This document shows, piece by piece, positions 8,066 through 17,035 of a stretch of 64,000 nucleotides of DNA. Positions within the stretch are counted from its first letter, which is position 1, and each line of letters opens with the position of its first letter. The DNA comes from DATKAS01 sp963733765. GTDB lineage: Bacteria > Actinomycetota > Acidimicrobiia > Acidimicrobiales > DATKAS01. The notes under the pieces are model-generated. The model made no database searches. It had not been told where the DNA came from and saw only the letters and a list, made by a program, of their open reading frames with translations. A program made the position numbers and the translations under genes. The DNA is taken from contig CAVTEI010000005.1 in NCBI GenBank assembly GCA_963733765.1, forward strand, positions 62,001 through 126,000. Reading direction: 5' to 3'.

Positions 8066-8830
8066 TCAGATGGCGGTCCATCCGCCATCGGCGGTGACGG
8101 CGGCGCCGTTGACGTTGCTGGCCTCGTCCGATGCCAACCAGGAGACGACTGCGGCGATCTCGTCGGGCTTCGCCGTGCGCGTGGCAAGACCGAACAACGG
8201 CATCCACGGAGCGATGTGATCGGGGTTGCGCGGCGTGGCTGTGCTCCCGATGCCGGTCTCGACGGCGCCCGGACACACGGCGTTGCATCGGATCCCGTCG
8301 GCGCCGTACAGCGCGGCGACGCTACGGGTGAGGCCCAGGAGTGCGTGCTTCGACGCGACATAGGCCGTCCCCGCTCCCCCGCCGAGCAGCGCCGCACGCG
8401 ACGCGACGTTCACGATGGCCCCCCGCTTGGCCGCCTGCATGGCCGGCACGACGCTGCGAATCAGGCGCATGGCGCCAGTCACGTTCACGGCGAACACGCG
8501 CTCCCACTCGTCGTCCACGATGTCGTGCACCGGCACGAAGAAGTCCATGATGCCCGCGACGTTCGCGAGGATGTCGACGGCGCCGCCATCATCGGTAGCG
8601 AGGGCGACGATCGCGTCGACGTCTCGTTGGGCCGTGATGTCGGCGACAAGCGTCTTGATCTGCCTGGGCGCGGCGAGCTCCTCCTCGAGCGCGCGCAGGC
8701 CGGCGTCGTTCACGTCACACGCGGTGACGTGCGCTCCTTCCCGCACGAGGCGAGCTGCGGTTGCGTAGCCGATGCCCGACGCGGCGCCCGTGACGATCGC
8801 TCGGCGGCCCGCGTGGCGCTGTACGTCCAC
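8066..8830 (-). CDS. Short-chain dehydrogenase/reductase
   Basis: A classical SDR with the cofactor motif TGAASGIG at the N-terminus, the NVAG motif (ILANVAG), the catalytic serine in NVASRAA, Y-x-x-x-K in AYVASKHAL and the PGAVETG motif after it. An acidic residue after beta-2 (CDVND) points to NAD rather than NADP. I chose the GTG at 8830, because it overlaps the stop of the SnoaL-like gene by one base and starts just before the Rossmann fold. The longer frame to 8869 lies inside that gene. Both genes probably form one operon controlled by the operator at 9280. Confidence 0.92.
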   Translation of the reverse strand: MDVQRHAGRRAIVTGAASGIGYATAARLVREGAHVTACDVNDAGLRALEEELAAPRQIKTLVADITAQRDVDAIVALATDDGGAVDILANVAGIMDFFVPVHDIVDDEWERVFAVNVTGAMRLIRSVVPAMQAAKRGAIVNVASRAALLGGGAGTAYVASKHALLGLTRSVAALYGADGIRCNAVCPGAVETGIGSTATPRNPDHIAPWMPLFGLATRTAKPDEIAAVVSWLASDEASNVNGAAVTADGGWTAI

Positions 8831-9246
8831 TACCGAAGCTGCTGTTGGATCGCCGCGAGGTCGCACCACACGTTCTCGCGCGTGATCTTGCCGTCCTCGA
8901 TCTCGAAGACATGCAGGAGGCGGAAGCTCACATCGCCGGTCTTGCCGTCGCAGAGAAACGGGCGGCCGTCCGCGATGTGTCCGTGCCAGATGGTCTCGTC
9001 GACGACGAAGCCGTCGCCGTACAGCCGGCGTACGGGTGTGACGCTCTCACCTTTCACGGAGCCGAAGAGCATCTCGTAGTACCGCCTGATGTCGGCGCGG
9101 TCATCGAGCGCTCCCATCGGCGATGGGATCACCTCGTGTTCGACTTCGTTCGCCAGGCTTCCCATCACGCCGTCGATGTCGTCGGTCGCCTCGAACATGA
9201 AGTGGTCGTTGATGATCTGGTCGAGCTGCTCCCGGTTGATGCCCAC
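8830..9246 (-). CDS. SnoaL-like/NTF2-superfamily protein
   Basis: A 138-residue NTF2-like protein: the HFMFEATDDIDGVMGSL helix, DDRADIRRYYEMLF, and central beta strands with YGDGFVVDETIWHGHIAD and LLHVFEIEDGKITRENVW. The pattern, including the pair of aromatic-lined strands, matches SnoaL-like isomerases and cyclases, and the same fold is used as a nuclear-receptor-type steroid isomerase. The start is a GTG at 9246 behind GGGAGGAA. It is the first gene of a two-gene operon with the SDR, which could act on the same small molecule. Confidence 0.8.
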   Translation of the reverse strand: MGINREQLDQIINDHFMFEATDDIDGVMGSLANEVEHEVIPSPMGALDDRADIRRYYEMLFGSVKGESVTPVRRLYGDGFVVDETIWHGHIADGRPFLCDGKTGDVSFRLLHVFEIEDGKITRENVWCDLAAIQQQLR

Positions 9247-9279
9247 CGATTCCTCCCGCAGGTTTCAGACATCACGTTG

Positions 9280-9305
9280 GTCTCGTCGTGAGACGGCAGT
9301 ATCAT
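9280..9305. promoter_or_regulatory. TetR-type operator and promoter module, copy 1
   Basis: GTCTC (9280-9284), five bases, GAGAC (9290-9294), then four bases and GTATCAT (9299-9305). The same module with the same spacings occurs at 10815-10840. Read on the minus strand, ATGATAC is placed like a -10 region for the SnoaL-SDR operon, with a CTGACG-like -35 nineteen bases upstream. The element lies between that operon and the TetR gene, so the TetR protein is the likely binder. Confidence 0.65.
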
Positions 9306-9960
9306 GACGATCGTGCCGATCTCTCGTCAGGACGGTCGAGTCAACCAGAAGGAACGCACTCGCGCTGCACTTGTCGACGCGGCCACGGTGCTCTTCCGCG
9401 AGGGCGCCTCCCCCACGGTCGCTGAGGCGGCGGAGAAGGCCAAGGTCTCTCGCGCTACGGCGTACCGCTACTTCCCGACGCAGGAATCGCTGCTGCTCGA
9501 GGTCGCCGCGGTGTCCCCGGTGGTGACTCCGGTTGAGAAGACGATCGCCGAGCTGTCGGGCGACGATGTCGAGGCGCGACTCATGCGGGTCTTCGACTCG
9601 TTCACGCCGATCGTGCTCGAACAGGAGGCGCCGCTGCGGGCCGCGTTGGGTGTCTACCTCGACACGTGGCTCGAGGCGCGGCGCGACGGCAAGGAGGCGC
9701 CCAAGGTGCGCGAGGGCCGGCGTATGCGTTGGCTCGACGCGACGCTCGCCCCCGCTCGCGGGCAGCTCACGAAGCGGCAGTGGGAGCGACTGCGGGCTGC
9801 GCTCGCGCTCACGCTCGGCATCGACGCCGTCGTGGTGATGAAAGACGTGTGCCACCTCGATGACGCCGAGACCGAGGAGACGTTGCGGTGGACGGCGTCG
9901 GCACTGCTGCGAGCTGCGCTCGAGGAAGCAGCGACGACGCCGTCACGCAAGAAGCGCTGA
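9304..9960 (+). CDS. TetR family transcriptional regulator
   Basis: A 218-residue protein with an N-terminal TetR helix-turn-helix (RAALVDAATVLFREG, then VAEAAEKAKVSRATAYRYF at about residues 38-57) and an alpha-helical ligand-binding half ending in basic residues. TetR proteins usually repress adjacent operons until a ligand binds. The ATG at 9304 overlaps the end of the operator module and has no good ribosome-binding site, so GTG at 9313 with a leaderless or very short leader is an alternative. Shared operators suggest it controls the SnoaL-SDR operon and the MBL-fold gene on either side. Confidence 0.88.
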   Translation: MTIVPISRQDGRVNQKERTRAALVDAATVLFREGASPTVAEAAEKAKVSRATAYRYFPTQESLLLEVAAVSPVVTPVEKTIAELSGDDVEARLMRVFDSFTPIVLEQEAPLRAALGVYLDTWLEARRDGKEAPKVREGRRMRWLDATLAPARGQLTKRQWERLRAALALTLGIDAVVVMKDVCHLDDAETEETLRWTASALLRAALEEAATTPSRKKR

Positions 9961-9967
9961 CGATCGA

Positions 9968-10789
9968 TCACGCCGCGACGCCCAGCAAGGCCTGCTGGAT
10001 CTGCTCGAGGACGGCCTGATCCGGCTGCGGGGCAACGTCGCCCTGCGGCGACAGGCGGGTCTGGGCAATGGCCTTCGCCACGTGCTCGCCGAGGATGACC
10101 GGCGTATGGCAACCCGCCATCACGGTCGGGCGCAGCGCCTCGATGCGGTCGACGGTCTTCTGGAACTTCCGGTCGTCGACGAGCTCGAGCCACGGGCTCA
10201 CGTACCGGTCGAAGAGGTGGATGCCGTCGCGCCAGAACTCCTCGTCCATCTCCGCAACGTCACGAACGGGCGTGAGCATTGGCGTCGCGAAGCTGTCCGA
10301 GGACCAGTAGAAGCCCGTCGTCGGGTCGTAGAGGCCCCGCGTCGTCGGCGAGTCGAAGATCGGCGGGCGGATGGCGTACAGCGCGCGGTCGCCGGCCGAG
10401 AAGCTGTCGCCGTCGCCGATCCAGCGCTGCCTCGTGGGAGCGACCTCGAGGGAAGCGCCCATGCGGGTCACCATGAACCAGTCGACGAGCAGCGTGGCGT
10501 TCGGAGCGAGCTCCATCAGCGTGTTGAGGTTGCCGGTGTGGTCGACGTCGTCGTGGCTGATGAACACCCAACGGATGTCTTCCGGGTGGACGAGCCCGAA
10601 CAGGTCGTCGAAGTAGTCGTCCCGGTTCTCCTTCATGCCGGTGTCGACGACCACGGGCTCGGCGGCCCGAATCAGCACGGTGTTCAGCGGCACGGACACG
10701 GGGGCTTCGCCCTCGCCCTCGTGGTTGTGGATGAGGAACGTCTCGGGAGCGATCTCGGTCGGCTGGTAGCGGGTCTTGGGATGGCTCAT
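9968..10789 (-). CDS. MBL-fold metallo-hydrolase (flavodiiron-like MBL domain)
   Basis: The protein contains the metallo-beta-lactamase metal motif in the form SHDDVDHTGN, preceded by VVVDTGMKEN and followed by a late GCHTPV segment. The arrangement and the TFLIHNHEGEG beginning are similar to the MBL domain of flavodiiron proteins, but there is no flavodoxin domain. I chose the ATG at 10789 (MSHPKTRY) because it has a GAAAGGAG ribosome-binding site; the frame is open to 10852, through the operator. The reaction is unknown. Its promoter carries the second copy of the TetR operator module. Confidence 0.87.
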   Translation of the reverse strand: MSHPKTRYQPTEIAPETFLIHNHEGEGEAPVSVPLNTVLIRAAEPVVVDTGMKENRDDYFDDLFGLVHPEDIRWVFISHDDVDHTGNLNTLMELAPNATLLVDWFMVTRMGASLEVAPTRQRWIGDGDSFSAGDRALYAIRPPIFDSPTTRGLYDPTTGFYWSSDSFATPMLTPVRDVAEMDEEFWRDGIHLFDRYVSPWLELVDDRKFQKTVDRIEALRPTVMAGCHTPVILGEHVAKAIAQTRLSPQGDVAPQPDQAVLEQIQQALLGVAA

Positions 10790-10814
10790 GGCCGGGTCTC
10801 CTTTCTGGACTGAT

Positions 10815-10865
10815 GTCTCTTTGTGAGACTTGAGTATCATTAGGAGATCCAAGTCCTCCTGTCAA
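10815..10865 (-). promoter_or_regulatory. Promoter of the MBL gene with TetR-type operator, copy 2
   Basis: On the minus strand a TTGACA (10865-10860) is followed after 17-19 bases by TAATGATAC (-10 region), then by the inverted repeat GTCTC-N5-GAGAC (10815-10829). Apart from short spacers, the block GTCTC-N5-GAGAC-N4-GTATCAT is the same as that at 9280-9305. The operator would cover the transcription start, typical for repression. Ownership by the TetR protein at 9304 is inferred. Confidence 0.65.
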
Positions 10866-10914
10866 GGAGACACCCGCCACATGTGAGTGCTCGGTTGTGG
10901 TTACGGTCGGCGCC

Positions 10915-11707
10915 ATGTCGACGGGCGGCGGACTCGTGATGCTCGTAGTCGTCGCGCATCCCGACGACGAGACGTTCCTGTCCGGGTCGCTGCTCGCGCT
11001 CGCCGCGCAGCGCGGCGTGCGCACCGTCGTGGCCTGCGCGACCCGCGGCGAGGCGGGAACGCCCCGCGAGGGCAGCGGCATCACGGCCGAAGGTTTGGCG
11101 GCGGCTCGAGAGGCCGAGCTGCGCGCGGCTGCGGCGTTGCTCGGTGTGGCGCGGGTCGAGCTGTTCTCGTGGACCGACTCAGGGATGGACGGCGAGCCCC
11201 AACCCGGCACCCTCGTCGCGACGCCGCTCGACGAGGTCGCCGTCCCCGTTGTCGAGCTCATCGACGCTGAGCAGCCCGACGTGATCGTGACGCTCGACGG
11301 CAGCGACGGTCATCGCGACCACCTGCACATCCGCGACGCCACGTTGATCGCCTCGCGGCGCGGCGAGCTGGAAGGCGCCGCGCGTCTACCTGCAGTGCCT
11401 GTCGCAGGTGCTCATGCGTCGCTGGGTCGAGGCGCTCCACTCGAAGCAGCCCGAGAGCGGTCACCTGGTGCTCTCCGATCTCGGCACGCCCGACGAGCTC
11501 ATCACGACGGTGTTCGACAGCGCCTCGGTCCTCGAGCTGCGCGAACGCGCGATCGCGCTCCACGCGTCGCAGCTCTCTCCCTACGACGTGATGCCACCGG
11601 CATTGAGGCGCGACTTCCTCACCGTGGAGCGACTCCGCCGCATGGTGCCCGACTGGGGAGGCGGCCCGGTCGAGACCGACATCTTCGACTTCGACCAGTC
11701 GGCGTAG
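10915..11707 (+). CDS. PIG-L/LmbE family deacetylase, one frameshift
   Basis: The N-terminal part holds the zinc motif AHPDDET and ATRGEAGTP, then VTLDGSDGHRDH with the second metal site. The frame then drifts off near 11385, and the family-typical C-terminus continues in the next frame (YLQCLSQVLMRRWVEALH to FDFDQSA) with a TAG at 11705. One inserted base would explain this. The full product has about 263 residues, as usual for the family. The chosen ATG (MSTGGG) follows a GTG start at 10897. It is the second PIG-L gene in the window and is only distantly similar to the first. Confidence 0.85.
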
Positions 11708-11717
11708 GGTTCGCCGC

Positions 11718-12185
11718 GTGGCTCGATCGACGCGCCGCAAACCTCCGCCTGAGCTCGACGGGTTTCTCTCACCGTTCGACGAGGCGCTCGGCGAGACCGT
11801 CCTGCGGCTCCGTGATCGAGTCCTGAGCGTGATGCCGAACGCGCACGAGGTCGTGTGGGACGCCGTCAACGCGGTGTCGATCGCCTTCACGCCCACTACG
11901 CGTTGGCAGGACGGCATCTGCCACATCGCGACGTACTCGAAGCACGCCAACCTCGGGTTCAACGAGGGTGCGAGCCATCCCGACCCAATGAGCATCCTCC
12001 AGGGGACCGGCAATCACATCCGCCACGTGACGTTCCGCACGCCCGACGACGCGTCGCCGGCCAAGGCGCCGTGGATCGAGGACTACCTCCGCACTGCGAT
12101 GAAGGCCGCCGGCATGAAGCTCGACGAGGGTGACCGCGGCACGACCATCCGGATCATGCAGGGAACGAAGCGCCGCCCGAGCTAG
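11718..12185 (+). CDS. DUF1801 domain-containing protein
   Basis: The product begins with a basic stretch, then shows the DUF1801/YdhG-like pattern: helix with LRDRVLSVMPNAHEVVWD, the AFTPTTRWQDGICHIA strands, SKHANLGFNEGA, and a late EDYLRTAMKAAGMKL helix. Members fold like the SufE-NifU-like YdhG/Fdhe type and have no established reaction. It starts with a GTG ten bases downstream of the PIG-L stop, so cotranscription is likely. Length 155 residues. Confidence 0.8.
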   Translation: MARSTRRKPPPELDGFLSPFDEALGETVLRLRDRVLSVMPNAHEVVWDAVNAVSIAFTPTTRWQDGICHIATYSKHANLGFNEGASHPDPMSILQGTGNHIRHVTFRTPDDASPAKAPWIEDYLRTAMKAAGMKLDEGDRGTTIRIMQGTKRRPS

Positions 12186-12235
12186 CCGAGCGTCCGTCGC
12201 AAATCGCCAAAACCGCCCTGCGCGATGATCGGGTG

Positions 12236-13177
12236 ATGTCAACACCGGTCAATGTCGACAACTTCATCCGCGCGGAGACCGACCGCATGTTCGCGTCAGT
12301 GGCTGCACGTGACGGAGTGAATCAACTGTTTCATCACCGTGAGGCAGCGTCGGTCGAGCAGCAGCTGGTGATCCGCACGAACCGCGACACGTTGTACAGC
12401 AGCGCGCTCGTCGACATCTCCCAGGGAGCCAGCCTCACGGTTCCTGACCCGGGCGACCGGTACATGTCGGTGATGGTGGTGAACAACGACCACTACATCA
12501 ACCACGTGATCCACAGCCCCGGCACTCATGAGCTAACCGTCGACGAGTACGACACCGACTACGTGCTCATTGCCGCGCGCATCCTCGCCGACCCCAACGA
12601 TCCCGCCGACATGGACATCGTCCACCAGCTTCAGGACCAGATGACGCTCACGGCAGCGTCCACTCGACCGTTCGTGATGCCCGACTACGACCAGACCAGC
12701 TTCGACGCCACCCGCGACGCCGTGCTGACCTTGGCGCGAGGCGTCCGCGCCTTCGCGCACGTGTTCGGGCGAAAGGATGCCGTCGACCCGATCAGGCACC
12801 TGCTCGGCACCGCGTCCGGGTGGGGTGGCCTTCCCGAACAGGAAGCGTTCTACCTCAACGTCGATCCTGGTTTTCCTACAGGCGAATACCGAGTCACTGT
12901 GCGCGACGTGCCCGTCGACGGGTTCTGGTCGATCTCGGTCTACAACGCCGACGGCTTCTTCGTACCGAATGACCGCAACGCGTACAGCATCAACAACCTC
13001 ACCGCTGTCCCCGACCCCGTTGGTGCGATCTCCGTGCACTTCGGAGGATGCGCGGATAACCGCCTCAACTGCCTGCCGATCATGGACGGATGGAACTACA
13101 CGGTCCGCCTGTATCGGCCACGCGCCGAGATCCTCGACGGCTCGTGGACCTTCCCCATCGCCGAGCCGGTCGATTAG
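12236..13177 (+). CDS. DUF1254/DUF1214 domain-containing protein
   Basis: A 313-residue protein whose N-terminal half has the DUF1254 pattern (FIRAETDRMF, NRDTLYSSALVDIS, GDRYMSVMVVNNDHY) and whose C-terminal half has the DUF1214 pattern (VDGFWSISVYNADGFFVPND, then a terminal beta segment). Proteins with this pair are widespread and mostly secreted or periplasmic elsewhere, but here no signal peptide is visible. No reaction is established. The ATG at 12236 is preferred over the GTG one codon earlier. It is convergent with the SDR gene, with ten bases between. Confidence 0.9.
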   Translation: MSTPVNVDNFIRAETDRMFASVAARDGVNQLFHHREAASVEQQLVIRTNRDTLYSSALVDISQGASLTVPDPGDRYMSVMVVNNDHYINHVIHSPGTHELTVDEYDTDYVLIAARILADPNDPADMDIVHQLQDQMTLTAASTRPFVMPDYDQTSFDATRDAVLTLARGVRAFAHVFGRKDAVDPIRHLLGTASGWGGLPEQEAFYLNVDPGFPTGEYRVTVRDVPVDGFWSISVYNADGFFVPNDRNAYSINNLTAVPDPVGAISVHFGGCADNRLNCLPIMDGWNYTVRLYRPRAEILDGSWTFPIAEPVD

Positions 13178-13186
13178 CGCGGGGCG

Positions 13187-13945
13187 CTACGACTTCGGCC
13201 GTAGCCGCACGCCCTGCATGCCGCCGTCGACGGCCAACGCCATGCCGGTCGTGGCGCTCGCCGCAGGGGAAGCGAGATAGAGCACCGCGTCGGCCACCTC
13301 GTCGGCCGACACGAGACGACCGGACGGCTGCCGCGCCTCGAGCGCCGCCCGCTCCGCAGCCGGGTCGGGCGCCTTCGAGAGCAGACGCCCGATCCACGGC
13401 GTGTCGGCGGTGCCCGGGTTCACGCAGTTGACGCGAATCCCTTCCCGCAAGTGGTCGGCCGCCATGGCCAACGTCAACGAGAGCACGGCCCCCTTGCTCG
13501 CGCTGTAGGCGGCGCGCTCGGGCAGGCCCGCCGTGGCGACGATCGAGCACGTGTTGACGATCGCGGCCTTGTCCGACTTGCGCAGATGCGGCAGGGCGGC
13601 GCGAGTCACGCGCACCATGCCGAGCACGTTCACGTCGAGGACGTGACGCCACTCGTCGATCGAGTTCGCCTCGACGGTGCCCTGGGCGCCGATGCCGGCG
13701 TTGTTGACGACGACGTCGAGGCCGCCCATGGCGGCTGCCGCGTCGTCGACGGCGCGCGCGACGGACTCGTCGTCGGTCACGTCGGCCTTGTACGCCAGCG
13801 CACCCGCGGGCGCGCCCGAGGGCTCGACGTCGAGCACGGCCACGGCCGCGCCGCGGCCGATCGCCGCCGCGCCGATCGCGTACCCGATGCCCGACGCACC
13901 GCCCGTGACCAGCAGCCGCACGCCGTCGAAGTCCTTCGCAGTCAT
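13187..13945 (-). CDS. Short-chain dehydrogenase/reductase
   Basis: A 252-residue classical SDR: TGGASGIGYA at the nucleotide-binding site, an acidic LDVE after beta-2 (NAD preference), NNAGIG, catalytic Ser in NTCSIVA, Tyr and Lys in AYSASKGAV, and PGTADT after it. The C-terminus ends in GMALAVDGGMQG, as usual. I chose the ATG at 13945, because the open frame upstream reaches into the antisense of the LuxR gene and lacks similarity. The gene is divergent from the LuxR-type regulator across 64 bases, so regulation by it is possible. Confidence 0.92.
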   Translation of the reverse strand: MTAKDFDGVRLLVTGGASGIGYAIGAAAIGRGAAVAVLDVEPSGAPAGALAYKADVTDDESVARAVDDAAAAMGGLDVVVNNAGIGAQGTVEANSIDEWRHVLDVNVLGMVRVTRAALPHLRKSDKAAIVNTCSIVATAGLPERAAYSASKGAVLSLTLAMAADHLREGIRVNCVNPGTADTPWIGRLLSKAPDPAAERAALEARQPSGRLVSADEVADAVLYLASPAASATTGMALAVDGGMQGVRLRPKS

Positions 13946-14009
13946 GAGCGGCAACTTACGACGTCCGCCGGCCTCGGTGACTACCGTGGGTGCCCGCTTG
14001 GAGGTGTGC

Positions 14010-15667
14010 ATGTCCGAGCACGCGAGGCAAGACAACGCGGTCATCGCGGCGAGGGCGTCGTACGACCGCATGTCCTGGGCCGATGCTTGCGAGAGGTTCA
14101 TCGCAGCGGACCAGGTCGACCCGCTCGAGCCTGACGACCTCGAGCGAGCTTGTTGGGCCGCCCACCTGAGCGGACGCGACCACGACGCTGATGCGTTCTC
14201 GCAACGCGCCGTCCACGGACACGAGGAGGCGGGCCATCCCGAACGGGCCGCACTGGGCGCGTACTGGCTCGGGATGTCACTGATGCAGCGCGGCGACATG
14301 GCGCAGGCCGGCGGCTGGTTTGCCCGAGCGGGACGGTTGGTCGACGGGCTCGACAGCCGAGTCCACGGCTATCTCGCGGTGCCGATGGCGTTGGGTGAGC
14401 TGTTCGGAGGAGACGCGGCGAGCGCCCGCCCGAAGTTCGCGTTCGCGCTCGAGACGGGCGAGCGCTTCGACGACAACGACCTGCGCACGCTGGCGCGGCT
14501 CGGCCTCGGCCGATCGTCGATCCTGCTCGGAGACGACGCGGTCGGGCTCGCGCTGCTCGACGACGCGATGGTCACGGTCACGGCGGGTGAGGCATCGCCC
14601 GTCGTCGTCGGGATCGTCTACTGCGCGGTGATCGAGGCGTGTCAGCTCATCTTCGATCTGCGCCGGGCGCGGGAGTGGACCGCGGCGCTCAGCCGCTGGT
14701 GTGACGCGCAGCCCGAGCTCGTGCCGTTCCGGGGCGCCTGCCTCATCCACCGCGCCGAGATCATGACGTTCAACGGCGCGTGGGCGAACGCGATGGACGA
14801 GGTCGTCCGTGCCTGCGTCTACCTCGCCGAGACGCACAACCTCGCGGTCGCCGACGCGCTGTACCAACGCGCCGAGCTGTGCCGCCTCCGTGGGCAGTTC
14901 GGGGAGGCTGAGGCCTTCTACATGGAGGCAAGCGATGGTGGCCGCGAGCCCCAACCGGGGCTGGCGCTGCTCCGCCTCGCCCAAGGGCAGACCACGACCG
15001 CGGCGGCCGCGCTCCGGCGAGCGCTCGCCGAGGACCATCCACCGTTGGAGCGAGCCCGCCTGCTTGCTCCGTACATCGAGGTTCTGCTCGCAACCGACGA
15101 CGTGACCGAAGCCGGCGCCGCCAGCGAAGAGCTCACCGCGCTTGCGGGGCACATCGCGTGTCCGTACCTCGACGCGCTCGCGGCGCGCGCGCGTCAGGCG
15201 CTGTGGCGCTGGCGGATGGCGCCGCGGCGCAGGCGCTCAACCTCCTCCGCTCGGCATGGAGCACCTGGTGTGATCTCGAGGTGCCCTACGAGGCCGGGCG
15301 GGCACGAGTGCTGATCGGGCTGGCTTGCCGCGAGCTCGGCGACGAGGAGACGGCCGAGATGGATCTCCGGGCGGCGCGCCACACGTTCACCGACCTGGGA
15401 GCGGCATCGGACGTCGCGCGGGTCGACGAGCTCCTCGCAGCATCGGCGTCAGCCGCGACCGAAGGAGCTTCGGCCAGTCCGCTCACGGGCCGGGAGGCCG
15501 AGGTCTTGCAGCTCGTCGCCGCGGGCAAGACCAACCGTCAGATCGCCGAGGCCCTCGTGATCAGCGAGAAGACCGTCGCCCGCCACATCAGCAACATCTT
15601 CGTGAAGATCAGCGTCTCGTCGCGTTCGGCGGCGACCGGATACGCCTACCAGCACGGCCTCACATGA
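14010..15667 (+). CDS. LuxR-family regulator with TPR-like N-terminus, one frameshift
   Basis: The first 400 residues form alanine-rich helical pairs of the tetratricopeptide type (WAAHLSGRDHDADAFSQRAV and similar units), without an AAA/NTPase domain. The last 65 residues are a LuxR/NarL helix-turn-helix: LTGREAEVLQLVAAG, NRQIAEALVISEKTVARHI, NIFVKISVSSR. The two parts lie in different frames, and the change near 15195 needs one deleted base. The start ATG has GGAGGTG upstream. Its target is unknown; the divergent SDR and the downstream FAD enzyme are candidates by position. Confidence 0.88.
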
Positions 15668-15758
15668 CCTCGTGCGCAGAAATACCCATGCCGAGATCGG
15701 TTGGGTTTGCGCACTTCGCCCGATGTGCGAGCGGGGTCACCCTTCGTACCGTCTACGC

Positions 15759-16898
15759 ATGACGACAGAGACGAACACGACACATGTGAACTCGACAGAG
15801 ACCTTCGACACCATCGTGATCGGCGGCGGGCAGGCTGGCCTGGCGATGGGACACGCCCTCGCCGAGCGCGGACGCTCGTTCCTGATCCTCGACGCCCACC
15901 CCCGTGTGGGCGATGCATGGCGCACGCGTTGGGACTCGCTCGTGCTGTTCACGCCCGCCCGCTACTGCGCGCTGCCGGGCATGCGGTTCCCGGCGAGCGG
16001 CGGCGACCATGTGACGAAGGATGCGATGGCGGACTACCTCGAGTGCTACGCCGAGCGCTTCCACCTGCCGGTGCGCACGAGCACGCGGGTCGACGGTCTC
16101 ACCCGTCGCGGCAATCGGTTCGTCGTGACGGCCGGGGACCACACGTTCGAGGCCGACAACGTCGTCGTCGCGATGGCGAACTTCCAGCAGCCGAAGGTGC
16201 CGCCGTTCGCCGCCGATCTCGATCCGTCGATCGTGCAGATGCACTCGTACGAGTACCGGAATCCCGCGCAGCTTGCCGACGGTCCCGTGCTTCTCGTGGG
16301 CGTCGGGAACTCGGGCGCCGAGATCGCGATGGAGCTCGCGAAGCAACGTCCGACGACGATCGCCGGCAAAGAGGCGGGACACATCCCCCTCCCGATCGAC
16401 TCCCGCATCGGGCGCCACATCGGCGTGCGCGTCGTGCGCCTCCTGGGCCATCGCATCCTCACGGTGGATACGCGGCTCGGCCGGAAGGTGCGAACCCACT
16501 TCCTCACCGAGGCCACCCCTCTCATCCGCGCGAAGCCGAAGGACCTTGCCAAGGCGGGCGTCGAGCGGGTGGGCAAGATCACGGGCGTCAGCGACGGGCG
16601 GCCGGTGACCGACGACGGTCAGGTGCTCGACGTCGCCAACGTGATCTGGTGCACGGGATGGCGACCGGGGTTCTCGTGGATCGATCTCCCGGTGCTCGGC
16701 GATCGCCAGGAACCCGTCCACGAGAAGGGCGTCGTGACGCAGGAGCCGGGGCTCTACTTCATCGGGCTCGAGTTCATCTACGCGGCGACATCGGCGACGG
16801 TCACCGGTGTCGGCCGCGACGCCGAGCGGGTCGCCAAGCACATCGCAGAGCGCAAACCGGCGCATGCGGATGTCGCACAGGACGCCGCGGCTGCATAG
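15759..16898 (+). CDS. FAD-dependent NAD(P)-binding oxidoreductase (flavin monooxygenase-like)
   Basis: The protein of about 379 residues has an FAD Rossmann motif (IVIGGGQAGLAMG), a second nucleotide-binding motif in the middle (LLVGVGNSGAEIAMELA) and a C-terminal ATG-type segment (ATSATVTGVGRDAERVA). This is the layout of single-component flavin monooxygenases and related CzcO-like proteins. The substrate is unknown. I chose the ATG at 15759 because the similarity starts right after it; the frame is open to 15672. Two stem-loops follow the stop. Confidence 0.9.
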   Translation: MTTETNTTHVNSTETFDTIVIGGGQAGLAMGHALAERGRSFLILDAHPRVGDAWRTRWDSLVLFTPARYCALPGMRFPASGGDHVTKDAMADYLECYAERFHLPVRTSTRVDGLTRRGNRFVVTAGDHTFEADNVVVAMANFQQPKVPPFAADLDPSIVQMHSYEYRNPAQLADGPVLLVGVGNSGAEIAMELAKQRPTTIAGKEAGHIPLPIDSRIGRHIGVRVVRLLGHRILTVDTRLGRKVRTHFLTEATPLIRAKPKDLAKAGVERVGKITGVSDGRPVTDDGQVLDVANVIWCTGWRPGFSWIDLPVLGDRQEPVHEKGVVTQEPGLYFIGLEFIYAATSATVTGVGRDAERVAKHIAERKPAHADVAQDAAAA

Positions 16899-16916
16899 TC
16901 GCCAGTCGTTTCGCGA

Positions 16917-16971
16917 GGTGACTCCTTTGTCACCACGTATCGGTGATCTCCGTGACGCGCCGAAAGGCGCG
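16917..16971 (+). other. Two consecutive perfect stem-loops
   Basis: GGTGAC (16917-16922) pairs with GTCACC (16929-16934) around a six-base loop, and CGCGCC (16956-16961) pairs with GGCGCG (16966-16971) around a GAAA tetraloop. They lie between the FAD enzyme and the repeat protein. There is no T-tract, so an intrinsic terminator is only one option. A leader structure for the downstream gene is the other. I do not recognise a known riboswitch. Confidence 0.45.
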
Positions 16972-17035
16972 GCGGGCGGATGCTGCGGGAGTGACGTGAC
17001 GCCTCTCGCCGCGTTGCCAACTGAAGGAGATTCCC

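Noticed and set aside
15753..16865. 370-residue minus-strand open frame opposite the FAD oxidoreductase
   Set aside because: The plus frame has the two Rossmann motifs; the minus frame is its antisense.
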